Below, piece by piece: positions 37,831 to 51,628 of a stretch of DNA of 64,000 nucleotides. Made by a program: the position numbers and the translations under genes. The notes beneath the pieces are model-generated. The model ran no database searches. It saw nothing but the letters and a program-made list of their open reading frames with translations, and was not told the DNA's origin. The stretch's first letter is position 1; each line of letters begins with the position of its first letter. Source of the DNA: Phorcus lineatus (Eukaryota > Mollusca > Gastropoda > Trochida > Trochidae); the NCBI GenBank assembly GCA_921293015.1, contig OV121090.1, forward strand, positions 21,466,304 through 21,530,303. Reading direction: 5' to 3'.

Positions 37831-40800
37831 GGGAATGATAAACTACCGTACATCCTTACTGCGATCTTGTGGAACGTTTGGCGCAGGTTGGTACGCGTTT
37901 TTGCAACACGAGACGTGAGAAACGCATACATGAAACGCGTTTGCCATGTGCTATAGGCAGTAAACAACCGGCAACTCGGTTGTCTGGAACCTGATCAAAC
38001 AGTTTTGTGACATGTGATCTTGGTATCATGTGAGATTTTGGTCCAGATGTTTATGATGACGCTGCAATATCTATGACGTCACTAAAATTCAAAGTATATA
38101 TATATACAATACCTTTGTCCAATAACATTGTGTGACATTTTTTTTATTTGAACAACCTCTTTTAAAAACTTCTGTTACTTCATCGCACATTAGAAAGGTG
38201 AACTCCAAGGTGAACATTCGTTTAAAATAAATAACTCCCCAGCCACTTTTTTTTCCACTTCAAATTACCTGAATCGTTCAGTCTTTCGATCATCAAATCC
38301 ATTTAAATGATCTGACTGATGCAGAGGAAAGAGGTGAAGTTTGGTTAGTTGACGTGATATACGTGTAAGATAAAGATGCTGATGTTTTACTTCAAATGAT
38401 GCCGCTTGGCACATAAATTGTTCAGTTCGTAGGTTGTCTATCTCCTTGCGTGTTGCAATATAAAACATAAGCTATATAATTATTATGTCATAGGTTACCA
38501 TGAGTCTCCGCCATGGAACCGTTTCTTTCACTTGGCCGACTGCTACGGAAGATTACAAATCTGTATAGTTTTTCACTCTTGTTGATGGTTTCTTGTCACT
38601 AGAAGCATGTTAACGTGTGAACGATACCATCTCATCTATAATTGTCAGTTCCACGCGTTCCTGCAAGTTCTAGCACTGCAAAATTCGGGGATACCTTAGG
38701 GGGAAATACATCCTGTCATGCTCAATGCAATTTTGGGTAATTTCAGCGGTCAAAGTTGAGGTCAACAAACATGTGTTCTCTATTTTATCGGAAGGTATTT
38801 GGGTCGCTGTTTTTATGTTGTCCATTGATCAAATATATGTTTCAAGAAGGTAATAGAGACATAATTGCTAAAACGTGTGTTTTAACATGGACTTGGTAAA
38901 TTTTGAAACATTTGCTTTCTTAAACGACTACTTACCTGCGTGTTCATATATATCTTTAAAATATTAAAAACGTTTTTCGCTTTTTCATCTTCCCTCCAGC
39001 TGTTGAAAAAACATTTGTGACATAATTTCCCATATTAAATCATCATCTTTAAAATTTAAAAAGAATATGTTTAAATGTTCATAAAATTATAATCCATTGA
39101 TTCAAAAAAATTTCTCAAGCATTGCCGACATGCGTTTCTCTTACCTCATCAATCTAAATTTAGATCAAAAATGTTTTATTATCATATACTTTAACAAAAT
39201 AATAGAGAGCCGTCGACCTAATTTTAAAATATTCTTATCTCATTTTCCTTAAAAGTGAAATAAACCAAACATTCGTTTTTACCTATTTTGCATTTACCCT
39301 AAGCTTTTATACTACATTTGTACTAGTCAAATTGGCACAGTGACATTATAGTGACTTTTTCACAGTTTGCTTTATAAACAGACACCTCAAGAGACAGATG
39401 AAACCTTCTTGTGGATCCCAAGTGTGTAAACGTTGTGTAAACTGATATCTCTATTACACGCTGTTTTGAAGGTCAAAACCTATCTTGAGCCCTTATGTTG
39501 CAGCCGAAACATATGCTAATGGATACAAAGGGCAACATTTTTGTAAGATATATCTTTGAGAGATATTTTGAGGAATCAGGCACTGTTTTTAAATATGGAT
39601 ATAGATTTTTGAATTCATGGTCTTCCTTTTTGGTTATATTTTGAATTTATTTTAAAATTGTGATATTTAACTGTAATGGTTCTGACACATTGATAAAATT
39701 GTTGATACCATGATGTATACAAATATCAATATTTGAACACGTTAAAAGAAATAATTAATCCCATTCTCCTCGCAATCTATATCTGTCACTCTTTTATCAT
39801 CTTTGACCTTAGATACTTATTTATTTCACATCAAATCTTCAAATTATATACTTCATAAAAAAAACACATTTTTCAATGAATGCAATGTTAATGCTACGAT
39901 TGCAGTATTCTATCCCTTGAAAGTCATTCTAACCCTGCGCCAATATCGTCTACTTTTTTATCAACTTACCACAGTCACATGTAATGTCTCTAACGTTTTC
40001 CTACCCTTTAAATGTATTCAGCTAAAGCTGTACAGCCGATAGCAACAACGATTAATATCGACTATAGGAGGCGTCGTATGAAGTACCATGGGAATCAGTT
40101 GTCCTTTGTAGTGGTGTTTGATTTATTGACCCAGATTTATTGCCAACACTTTGTTCAATAGATGGCAATTTGAAATATTAACAGCGATATTTGTAGTCAA
40201 TATCAATAGCAAGCTGATCGTCTGGAAAATCGACAATCGTGTCTCAGCAAAGGTTTAAATACATGAATTAATTCCTATTTGATGATATAAAATGAATGAA
40301 GTATAAAAAACTTTTCTCACGGAACATTTGAGTGTATGGAGATTACGATTGCCGTTTTTATGAATCATGAAGGACAAAGCATACAACCCTGTCGATATCT
40401 TAAATCCATAACTTGATCAAACAGGCTAATTGCATCAATATAAATCGATTAGAGTTGTTGATTATCTTTCAGTAAAATAACTGTTTTGCAGGATATATCT
40501 TGATCGGCCTAAGAGTACATGTTACTTCGGGGTCCGAATCGAATACGAAAACTGCAAACTATTATTACTATCAAAGTACTCGTTTCATATATCGGATCAG
40601 CTTCGCCTTGTTGCAGAGAAAGCCAATACGACGAAATCGTTGGAAGGTTGCAACTTGTTGGGGTTTTTTACAATGCCATCGAGTCCGGTTTTCGAAGATA
40701 TCCCGTTTTGCTATCCTTTCTGACGGTTTTCATGTTCTTTGTTTAATCTAATATTTTCAACCATATAGCATGTCTTGTCCTGGTGGGCACTTTTAACATT

Positions 40801-43280
40801 TGTTGACAAAATTAATTTCTTAATTAACTTCTTTTAACTTCTGTCTTCCCCGAGAAGAATTTCAAATTATTTTTCAATTCTATACACATTTCGCATTGTC
40901 CCAGGTGTCTCTGACTGCAAAATGATTTAATGGGGGGAAAATTCAGTAGGCAAGTTTAAATCTAAAAAGGGATTATATCTCATCTTTTAAGCATGAGTAC
41001 GCTGACGTAGACTATAAACTATATCAAAAGTGTTGCGGGATTTTTTAAAGAATGTAATGTACACATTTAAGTAACATACCCATGTCATCTTCAATTAAAT
41101 TCGCTAATTAGTATGATTAGTAATATTTCCCAGTATAAGATATTGCATCCCTGGCACTAATTGACTTTCCATATGAACGATCTTTCTGAACTCATCTTTG
41201 CTCGTGCACATCTTATGGCACTGACGATGGTAAAACCGGTCACACCATATGTCAGGAAAGCTGAAGCTTCATTACTCCATAAATATAGTTTGGCGAATAA
41301 TACACACGTGTTATAGGTATTTGCTAACCACCAATACACATGCGTTATAGTAAACACTCGCTACTGTTTGAACGTTGTGAGAAAGTATGACGTCATGACG
41401 ATGTGTTTTGTGACGGGAATATTGAAATGGGGTGTTATTCGTTGCAATGTCACAGTTTTCTGTTGAAATTAACTAGCATTATGACATGGCACACTACATA
41501 ACGAGATAATTAAGGCTCAGGGTCTTTAATAATTCCTATGAAATGTCATTTCATATTAAAGACTACCCCAGAGCTGTTCAGATGTAGCTGTCGGACGTGT
41601 TCATTTACAGTTATTGTTCTGTGAATTGTAAGAAATCTTAAATCAGTTACCTTTCTATTTGAGAATTTTAGCATTTTTACTCTAAAAGTAATACGAAATT
41701 TCCAACTAAATATTTATATGAAAAGTGTTTTCAATTTTTTCTTTTACATTTATACATCCATTACTGTTTCCTATAAAGCCTATCGCTCGTGTTTGCTTCC
41801 ACATTCACATTCACATCATATCCTTTGATAGTAGAGACTTAAAGTCAGTCTTTTGTGCATGTAAGGTTATACACGCTATTAAAGGATGAGCAGCCTTGAA
41901 CTGTTAGGGTTTGTACAAGATAATGCCTTTGATAACATAACAGCCTTTGCTTCAAGAACAGCTTCTGCATAGTATGCATTGTCTACCTCTTGTTATCTCA
42001 ATGTACAGAACAGTATATTACTTTACAAGTGCATGGGTGCATAGGATATTACATGGCCCATATGATGTCATGTCGATGGAAATGATATGTTCTACAAAAC
42101 TTAATTTTATTCATCACCAAAAAATGTGAATATTTTCATTTGAATAATGATATGAATTAATGCTTTAATGAAAAATGAAAGTAGGACTTTTTAAAAAAAA
42201 TTTTTTTAAGTTTTACTATCGCAGAGTATATTTTCATATTTCATATCATTAAAAAATGTTAGTTTTATATGACCTATGACCTGAATGCTTTATTAGCCTT
42301 GATGTCTTTTTTAACCATATTTGTTTCTCTTCTTTCTTCTTTCACTCTCCTGATATCATTGATTAAATGTAACATGAATGTTTATTTGATAGGAATATAG
42401 GAATATTTTATTTGGAAAGCCTCGTCATATATTTTTTCTCATTCGGCTACTACTGCTGATTGAACATTCCCATTTGTGCACTTAAAGTCATTTGTGAATA
42501 TTGATTACCAATAACTCAAGTGTTTATATTATCGTTAATGACCAATGTTTATTTTTGTCGACATCGTCAAGTAAATGAAAGTGTTACTGTTTGCTTTTTA
42601 CATTTTATTTGTATTACAAGTGAACCTAAATTACCTTGTAGACGAGGGAACCATTAACAATGGATTCCGAAAATAAATTTATGTGCGATTGATTACCATT
42701 AATGATATTTTTTATATGACTAATTGCCATATTGATGTTCTGTATGTGATCCGTGGCATACAACACATACTATATCAGATGCCTTTGATATCTCAAGATT
42801 ATACTTGTCACGCACTTAACTAATATTTACTTAGAGGGATATAAGTGTAAGTAAATATACTTGTTGATGCCGATGACAACATATGTCAATGTATGTCATT
42901 TGTCAGAAATATTTCATGTAAGGGAACCTTCCCTTGAATAGGTATCACGACCACTAATGACTATGTAGTTATACCAGCAGGACTTATAATTAAAGTAAGT
43001 AAATATGCCTTAATGAATGCAAACTTTAATAGTGTACATATGGTAATGACGGTATATATTTGTGCAGTCATGAAAATCAAGCTGTTGTTATTTTCCAAAT
43101 ATATATAATTTTGATATTCTAAAGTTTCACTTATGAGCAGGATTAAAAATGGCAACGATTAGAATTGATACAGCATTTCGATAAGATGATCTAACTGCTG
43201 AAAGTTGATTCCTAATGGGTCAGTGTTAATGCAGATACCTATTATGTATAGGAATCTCATCTAACTTGCACAGGCATACG
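37831..43280. other. 5.4-kb stretch without a recognised gene
   Basis: No supported gene. Perfect TGACGTCA sites are at 38,074 and 41,388. A small inverted repeat, ATATTTACTT...AAGTAAATAT, lies at about 42,825-42,860. Overlapping frames at 40,500-40,751 are unrecognised. Confidence 0.4.
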
Positions 43281-43530
43281 GTCCTCCCTGCTATAAAGTT
43301 AATGAATGAAATTTTAATGAAATCCACGGGGTTTTTTTAAAAAGTGAAAATTTATCTCAAATGACGGAACAACCTGTCCAAATTCTGACCTGTATGTATA
43401 TTTGTCCTCCCTGCTATAAAGTTAATGAATGAAATTTTCATGAAATCCACGGGTTTTTTTTTAAAAGTGAAAATTTATCTCAAATGACGGAACAGCCTGT
43501 CCAAATTCTTACCCGTATGTATATTTGTCC
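43281..43530. repeat. 123-bp tandem duplication, 2 copies
   Basis: GTCCTCCCTGCTATAAAG starts at 43,281 and again at 43,404. Both copies continue through GGAACA(A/G)CCTGTCCAAATTC and end GTATGTATATTTGTCC, with only a few substitutions and one length change in a T run. This is a recent local duplication. Confidence 0.93.
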
Positions 43531-46500
43531 AAAGGTATTTTGCTTTTATGGGAAAAATGATAGGTCAAACCAATAACTACAAACCTTTCTCTGAGATACA
43601 CAAGGGTATCACATTTTCTGAGTTAAGCCTTAGAAATGGACCACGTTTTGGTGATAGTATCACTTTACGGTAACAGTTATGGAGACAATTTGCTATGCAA
43701 ACAACATTGTCCAGAGCACTCAATAAGGAGCGTTTGTAGCCCACCTAGAAAATGAAAATAATATTGATCCAATATTGTTTGCTTGGGCCTGATTGTTTGG
43801 CCGACATTTTTGCTGAAACCAGGGCTACTTGATCAATTATTTCAATGAATGACATAGCGATATACTCCAGAGGTATTACTTCTAGTGTTTAAACATACCC
43901 TGGAAGTTGCCATCGAATTATCGTACTCGACGGTCTCTAGCTTTTTGTAATGTTTGTTTAACTTAGTGCAAAATTTCTTAAACAAAAACGATTCTACGAT
44001 TTTCAAGATACTTTAAGATTGTAAAGTTCTTCTAGGATATAGGATGCCTTAATTAAAACGTGAATCTAGATAACTTTATACTCATTTCATTTCAGAATAT
44101 AGTCCGGTATTCTAATGTTTCTAAACTCATGGATATAGGAATTATAATTTTTATAATGGTTTATAGCCTCTTACTTCTCGTTATAAAATATATGATTACT
44201 CAGAACTCTTACCTGCCTTGTTGCAATTCCGAACGCTTCTTTGATATTTCAAAATTGGCTGATTGATCGAATTTTCTATTGCTCGCTACATGCATTTTGT
44301 AATTTATTATGCCTTTTTTAGAATCTGCCTAATCTACCCTCTTTAAGGATAACTAATGCTTGACGATGTCTACCTGCTACATACAAGTTTTGGATTATAA
44401 CAATCTGCAGATTATGATCATTGCACAAAACCTATACCTTTCATTGAATCGAATTTCTGTTTAGTTTGATGATTGTGTTTGAAGCATCGATTTGACATAC
44501 CTTTAACATGTTCTGAAGTGTTTGCAAGGAAACCAGGTTTAACCTAGTTTCACCTAAAAGGTTCGCCCAATCTTCTCGAGATGTCCCTTACAATGCAAGT
44601 GTTTATCTTAGGGTTCCAGAACCCATAAAGGTGTCTCCATCAAGATATTTGCATATTTTCTTAACTTATAAAAACCGGTATCCCAGAGTTTTGTGTATAT
44701 TTTCATTCCTTAAATAAAACAGTGTGGTCATTTCTGATGTCAAGATTCATCGGTAAGTACATGTGTTCTTATAAAATGTTGAAAAACTTGTGATTTATTT
44801 ATTATTTTATTTGACACTATTTAAACATAGATGAAATATTAGTATTTCTCGAGGGAGAGCGAGTATGTCATGGACACGAATATGATATTCTGTAGATTAC
44901 CGAAGTCGCGAAATCAATGAAAATAATCAAAATCAACATCCAAAAATAAGCGGATTTACCGCCGTCAGTGCGTTTGGATTACAACGTAATAGTGGAATTG
45001 TGACGTCAAAGCATTGTTACTGAAGTGGCGTCACAATGAAAAGGGGATATTTTGCACTTTGATATCAAATGGCAAATATGAACCCCGATATGATTGGCCT
45101 CATAAGTAATAAGATAATTTATTTCAATCGAAGGAAAACAGTTACTAAACTTTAAAGTTTTATTATGGTTATGAGCAGTTGCGTTTTGATGTTATATTTA
45201 TTGTCCACAAATGCAAACAGTTTGTGAAGATGATTTTAGCGACAGTTTCATTTTGGATAATTTTCATATCAATCAAATGTAGAAAGGAAAAATTCGTAAG
45301 ACGTTTCGTTCAAATATATTTATTGCCCAATTTTTAAAAAGTTTATAGAAAAATATAGATTTAGAGATTCATTTCTTTCCTTACTGTAAAGTGCTGTAAC
45401 ACAGTACACGCTGAGGTAAAGATCATTGTCGAAGTAATAAACATTTTACATGATAACGCCCTTCAAATTTAGTTCATTACTCGAGAGAATAACTATGACA
45501 ATATTCTTAGAGTTCATTGTCCATTTTTCCGTTGTTTTTTTTTCTCTGTATTAAAAACATAAAGGACGAAATATGCAATGCTTTTAGCTTCATGTGACAA
45601 TTTCAAAGATTTAGTTGATGTGTAAGTTCTCTGTTTTATTTGATAACATATTTTGTAAAATATCAATTTAGTCAAGCTTTAGAAACTTAGTTCATAAAAA
45701 TGACAAATTCAATCACAGAAAATATTAAAATATCATCATTAGTAACATTGGTCTCTGCAAATAGCCAAATTCTTAAATCCTGCACAACTTAAACAGATTC
45801 TAAACTTTTGAGAAAGATCTACTGATAAATGTTTTATACTGTATAGCATTTCGTGGTTCGAAAGTTTGGTCCAGTATTAAATTAATCGTGTTATGGGCAC
45901 CTGTTTTACGGTTCACGGTTATGCGCTTTAATCATGGAAAACAGCGTATTAAAATTTCATTATGATGATAATCACGATATTGATGATGATGATTATGATT
46001 ATGCGATGAATTTCAATTTGAGGTGTATGTGTGGAAATAGATAACTTATCTTACTTCGGAAAAATATCTACTTTACATTTTAACTCTTTATAAGTTCAAT
46101 TCACCTAAATACACGAAATCCATATTAGTTTCCAACCATCCAATACGACGGTTGTACAATTCCGCTGATTTGAACTTCAAACGCCTCACGCAGATAAGTT
46201 GTTTAAGGTCGGATCAGAATTTTTTCACTATTTAAGTCTTTGTCTGGGCTAGGGGTGTGTGATTTATATGTTTTAGGTGGATGAAGCAATTAAATCTTTC
46301 TCATTGTATGTTTTAAGATGGTCATGAAACTCTCTGTTATGACTTATGTAACCCACTACTTTTACGGTAACTATGAAATAGTGCTCATTTTATTTTGAAC
46401 TTATTGTACTCATCTTGCTTTATAACATACAATAATAACATATAGAAATAACATCACAGTGTAACTGGGAAAATTGTCACAAAATGGACAAAAGATTCAA

Positions 46501-47700
46501 CCACAAAGAACAACAATAAATAATTTGTTAGAAAAAATTGCTAAAATGAAATACGTGTTGAAGTAATTGTTTTGATATTAAGCAAATGTCTCTTTCGATT
46601 TTCATGCTCATTGATAATGCGTTTTATGTGTATCAATGCTATATAATGATTTCTTGGGCGAAACGTACGTACTCGTTAAACAAACATAAACGCACTTGAT
46701 TTCCAATTGTAGAATAAAAACGATAAGTGTGGTGTTGGTTCTTTTTGTTTTCAGAAACTTAATGAGATTTCTTCTCTTTGCTATATTGGTATAAATTTTA
46801 AATGATATTTCAATAAATTACATTGAATACAATTCGTTTATAAAATTAAGTGTTAAATACCATATTAGGAATCACAGTTTTTTAAATAATTTTTTTGAAA
46901 ACATAACCGATGTTATACATATAATTTTGCATTTATGAAATATCAGTCAGTTGCTCTAACTTGAGCTATCATATATCATCATTTGTGCGTTTTATTTATT
47001 GATATTTTTAACTGAAGTGTTGGTGTGACTTGGAAGTTTTTTAAAAGAAGCACCAATGATCACTTTTCTCATAATTTTTCTCTAAATAACATTCAGTTGA
47101 GTTTAGAAAAAAATAAACCATTAAGTAGAAGTTCAGAGAAACACATGATAAATGTCAAATGGGTATCATCTACACATTTAATACCGCGGCTCAGTTTTCC
47201 ACTTTAAATGTTCATTGATTATAAAACATCTGTTCTTAGATTATTCTTACTTGTTTACGACATATGTCTGAGTTCTTACACCAATTAACAAGGTAGAATC
47301 GCTTATACATGTACCCCCTAAATGAATGAGCAATTCAGTTCATACATCGACATCAATTGATGATGCTGAACTTCATTGAATGACTTGCAAAGCTGTGATT
47401 TATATAGAGAATACTAAACTACGTCGATTGTTATAGCATTCCTATAAAACGAGTGTATGGAGTGGTATCCTACGAGCGAAAGTTATCTCCCCTTACTTCA
47501 TAAACTACAATCTTGAGTAGGGTCACGTTAAGAATTTTCTTTTTACATTTCTGATTTACAACAAGGTAAGTTGTCTTGCAAGTAGAACCGAAACGTATCC
47601 TGTGACGTGAGTCTTAACCACCAAAATGTATCTTAACGCTATATGTATTTTCATCATTGATTTTTGAACAGCAATCTTTTCCACAGTTGGGTAAAACATA
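43531..47700. other. 4.2-kb stretch without a recognised gene
   Basis: No supported gene. One perfect TGACGTCA is at 45,001, with GGCGTCA about 27 bp downstream. A GATGAT simple-sequence patch lies at about 45,962-46,010. At 44,664-44,756 a TATA-like box precedes an ATG and a GTAAGT donor (peptide MSRFI), too short to call. Confidence 0.4.
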
Positions 47701-48650
47701 GTGGTGTAACGTTTTAGCTCAGCTGGCTTTAAGACCCGATGGGCTTATGGTATGGTATGTCATCCGTCCGTAAACGTTTAACTATCTCTTCTTCTTGCCG
47801 GACCCTGTGACCATTTATCAAATCAAGTATAGATATCCTGATTGGCAACAGAGTCAATGGGTCTATTTTTTAAAGTGAAAGGATCTCTACCTTTTGTTAA
47901 AATAAGGATGTTGAATATGTTGAGATAGCCATCCCTGTAGGTTAAAGGCTTTACCGTGCTCTTCACGCAACTACGTGGCAGGAAATAAGCATGATGTCTT
48001 CAGTTTCTCATAAAACTATTCAGAAACAATTTGTTCCAAGATGGACCACCTTTTGATACTATGATCTACGCAATCACAGCTTGACATTTACAGTAACCGC
48101 TACCCAGAGTCAATGAAGACTAGACTATGATCTTCAGTTAAAGGTAACACCACACACTGTACAGCGATTCCGTATGTTTAGGTCTAGTATGTCCGTCTGC
48201 ACCACATTTCTCGGTGGGTCGAGGACGCTTCTCATTGCCGACATATCCTGTCATTTTGGACTTGAGGATACTGTTTTATAGTTTCATCGATGGTATTTCT
48301 CTTTCTCAACTGCTAAAAAGACTAGATTATGAGCTTGATTAAAGGTAGTACCCAACAACGAAGGATGTCTTTCCAGTCGTTTTACTTCAGAAAATTATTT
48401 TTCAACTGGTCGAGGACGTAAAGTGTTGTTTAAACGTTCGTTATGGCCAACAGAATCTGTCATTTTAAGTTTAAGTGTCAATTTAAGGTTAATCGTTCAT
48501 ATATGGTAATTATGTTTCTGAACAGCCAACAACACTGGACTGTGAGCTTAAGTTAAAGGTAGAACCACAACTTACTAAAATTGCTCAGGTTTATTTCTAT
48601 TTCCAGTAGCTGCCCAACAGAAAAGTTTTCCCCATGCATTACTTACAGGC
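47700..48650. repeat. decayed tandem array, about 205-bp units
   Basis: A motif resembling GACTAGACTATGAGCTT...GTTAAAGGTA...ACCACAAC recurs near 47,940 (partial), 48,119, 48,319 and 48,533. Companion motifs GGTCGAGGACG and GCC(G/A)ACA...TCTGTCATTTT sit between them. The left end (TTAGCTCAGCTGGC...GGGCTTATGGTATGG...GTCCGTCCGTAAAC) resembles a repetitive sequence I associate with many molluscan genomes; that link is from memory. Confidence 0.5.
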
Positions 48651-48769
48651 AATTGGAAGCTTTCCTTATTTATAGAAACATACATCCATGGTATATCGTA
48701 CGTAATGTTGAATAAAAAGTCATTCAAAGATTATGTTTTCTTTTAGTGGCATTCTAGAAGTTGTAGTAG

Positions 48770-48940
48770 TAATGAATTACACGATTATATGGATATTCAA
48801 TTTCTTTATTAACAGATTTGCGACGTTTCGGTATAGCTCCTTATATACCGATGTTTGAAAACGGTATAAGGAGCTATACCGAAACGTCGCAAATCTGTTA
48901 ATAAAGACGTTGAATATCCATAAAATCGTGTACTTCATTA
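48770..48940. repeat. near-perfect palindrome with 76-bp arms
   Basis: The arms at 48,770-48,845 and 48,865-48,940 are reverse complements at 72 of 76 positions; the inner 43 bp (48,803-48,845 and 48,865-48,907) are perfect. The loop is 19 bp. This could be a foldback or MITE element, or a head-to-head duplication. No gene overlaps it. Transcribed RNA would fold into a long hairpin. Confidence 0.9.
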
Positions 48941-50050
48941 AAAACTATGTTAGTATCACGTATTTCTGTATGCGTCGATATTCCTCTTGGTGGAATTTTT
49001 AAACCTGTGATAATCATCTTGTACTGTATTAATAAAATCAATTATGGTAGATATCAAAGTAATAAAGACTGATAGATCATGATGTGTCCTTTGTAAACAT
49101 AAAAGGCTATCGCTTGGTCTCCTCATGGTCTCACCGCGACTTTGGGGCTGGCTGTGACGTCCTTGGTTCCACTCCTGGGCCCAAATTTTAGTTATTGTTG
49201 TATGTACAGTGTAATTGCATTGCCTTGGTGAAGAATACGTTTGTCCTAAAAGCTTTCAACTCAACTTTTAAAAAAATTGAATTTTGCATTTATATCGTCT
49301 TTGGAATATGTTTTTTTTGTATCTCAAGGCTTTTAAGGTCATTAAGAAGTGAAGTACATTAGATGACAAGTTCTTTATTGTTTACTCCAGTTGACATGTC
49401 CTGATTAAGGAGTAGTCAAATACTACGGAATGTCGTCAATGTTGTTATCAAGAAAATATTGTCTTTCTTTTTTTACTCTAGATTTGAATTTATCAATAAC
49501 TTCTTTGAATATGTAAGATGATGTGATGAAAAACATCATCTCTTATCATTGTTTTCTATATTCTATGCTTCGGTATATCCCATGGTCAGTATGTACGTAT
49601 TTGAGCACAGGAGAAAGGAACGGACATTTAAGGACAATCCTGCACAATGGCTTAGAATATTTAATACCCTTTTATACAAGTCAGGTGTCTTCTTGGACAT
49701 GTCAATCCTTTGAAAATTTATGTTTAATTTTTTTTGGATCAGTAGTTAAAGAATAATAGTTCTTGAAGTATCATTTAGTATAATTTGGTAATGAATTTAG
49801 TAACGAATTACTTACACTGTCTAATCAATCTGCGCTGTTTTATATCTGCAGCTGTCAATCACACTGTGTAGTTTCGGTGGTTTTTAAGTATCATAAAAGA
49901 TTGTATGCTTCATTCTTCCACTTTTTACCCATGCATGATTGTGAATGTTGTTCGGAATAAAGACGTCGATAACTACCGAAACAGGCATAGCAGCATCATA
50001 TTACTGACGCTTCTTACATTTCTGTATGCTTATAGGTTCTTGTGTTGAGC
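48941..50050. other. no recognised gene; possible SINE head fragment near 49.1 kb
   Basis: CCTTGGTTCCACTCCTGGGCCC near 49,163-49,184 resembles a mutated SINE B box with following bases. The rest is featureless; the frame at 49,523-49,756 has no motif. Confidence 0.35.
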
Positions 50051-50112
50051 TCTATATATATACACACACACACACATATATATATATATAGATAGATAGA
50101 CAGAGACACAGG
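50051..50112. repeat. compound TA/CA/GATA microsatellite
   Basis: A TA run, then a CA run, then a longer TA run, then GATA repeats and CAGA variants. Likely length-polymorphic. Confidence 0.95.
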
Positions 50113-50184
50113 CAGATACAGAGAAATAAAGGGAGATAACAAAAAGGGAGTTGCATTGTCCAATTAACCTATCTACAACATTAC

Positions 50185-50260
50185 TATGTCACCTGACTGT
50201 GAGGCTGTGGGTTCGATTCCTATGAGGAACTCGACCCGAACATGTACATGGATTTGTACG
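50185..50260 (+). mobile_element. SINE head fragment (B-box region)
   Basis: GTGGGTTCGATTCCTATGAG near 50,207-50,226 contains a near-perfect polymerase III B box. The conserved SINE tail is not seen downstream. This is either a truncated or eroded tRNA-derived element; the overlapping open frame is incidental. Confidence 0.45.
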
Positions 50261-51479
50261 TTTGCAAATAAAACGATCCCAAAAGTGTTACATTTGTTCA
50301 TTATCTTTGGTTTATTTCATAAACAAGACAATAACGTCATACTGATAAGTGAAGGGGCTTATTGTGTTTTGTTACCTACGAGGACAATCATATTTGAGTT
50401 CATATTTATCATACTATGCATAGCAGTATCATATTCGTGTTTACGACACTCGTGCCTCAATATAGTATATCCCTCGTTATCGCTCGGCATAGTATGTCAT
50501 GGGCACTCATATAATATCCTCTTTTAGATTTGCAGGAAAAATAAATCAGTAACTTGATTGCAGTGATAATAAGTTCAAATGTTATGTATTACGAATTTTG
50601 TAATTTTGAAGTTGTAACTCTTGTATAATCTGTCCCCATCAATTGTGTACATATAACAGTGATATTCATCGTTAATCGGCTATAATTATTCATCGTTGTT
50701 TTTTAAAACGATCATCTCAACAGATATGTTAACAACGTATTTTTTCTATGTTTGCTATGAATGATGCTGATAGAAAATAACTTCGTACAATCATTCGCAG
50801 TTTTATATCTTATCTCGTCTGTGCATCTAACCTTACGTATTAATTGATCTGATGTTTGCCAAATCATTAGATATCATCTAATCACCCTCATCACGTCAAA
50901 CTGTTATTAACCTATTCTACACCTTACAATCACGCTAACATCAACACTGAATATGGTGATTATTAAACCTATGTAAATCCTTTAACATCAATCCATAATA
51001 CTTCTCATTAATCTATTTAAAAGACTATTGCCTGAACAGTTACTCTAAAACGTTTAGTACAACATTGTACCTCGGTTGCCGGTAGCACAGAAGTTAGAGA
51101 TTGTGATCACACTGCCTTCTACTCCAGGACAAAGATAAGAGTGGCCACTTATAAGTACGTGAGTATGTTGAAGGTAGACAGAGCCTTAGGGAATTACCAT
51201 ATGTTTCTATTTGATATTCAGTGTAGTTTTAGTAAATGAGCTACAGGAAACAAAACTTATCTTTATTTGTTGATTTGTGCAGGACTAAATATGAGAATTA
51301 GGATGAGAAATTAATGAGTTTGCTGAGAAACGTTTAAACCACTTTGGTATTAAGTAGTCGTGGGCGTGGACTTGAGTTGGTCGGTATGTTGCTTATGTTC
51401 ACTTATGTTATGAAAGTCAATCTTCCTGACTTTGTCCCTTTTTCTGTGTATTTCTAACTACTTCTGTCTCTGTTTCTAT
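50261..51479. other. gene-free AT-rich stretch
   Basis: No recognised gene. GTAGCACAGAAGTTAGAG near 51,082-51,099 vaguely resembles an A box and could be another eroded tRNA-derived repeat. Confidence 0.4.
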
Positions 51480-51530
51480 CCTTGACTGTCTCACTCTGTC
51501 TGTGTCTGTGTCTGTGTGTCTCTCTCTCTG

Positions 51531-51625
<95 letters not shown>
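51480..51625. repeat. CT-rich microsatellite
   Basis: TG/TC-interspersed repeats (TCTGTGTCTG) grade into a pure CT run from about 51,576. The purity gradient suggests expansion at the right end. The spurious Leu/Ser and Arg/Glu frames across it are not genes. Confidence 0.97.

Positions 51626-51628
<3 letters not shown>

Noticed and set aside
44664..44756. TATA-like box followed by ATG and a GTAAGT donor (peptide MSRFI)
   Set aside because: Five codons and a TATA-like AT-rich motif are not enough evidence in AT-rich DNA.
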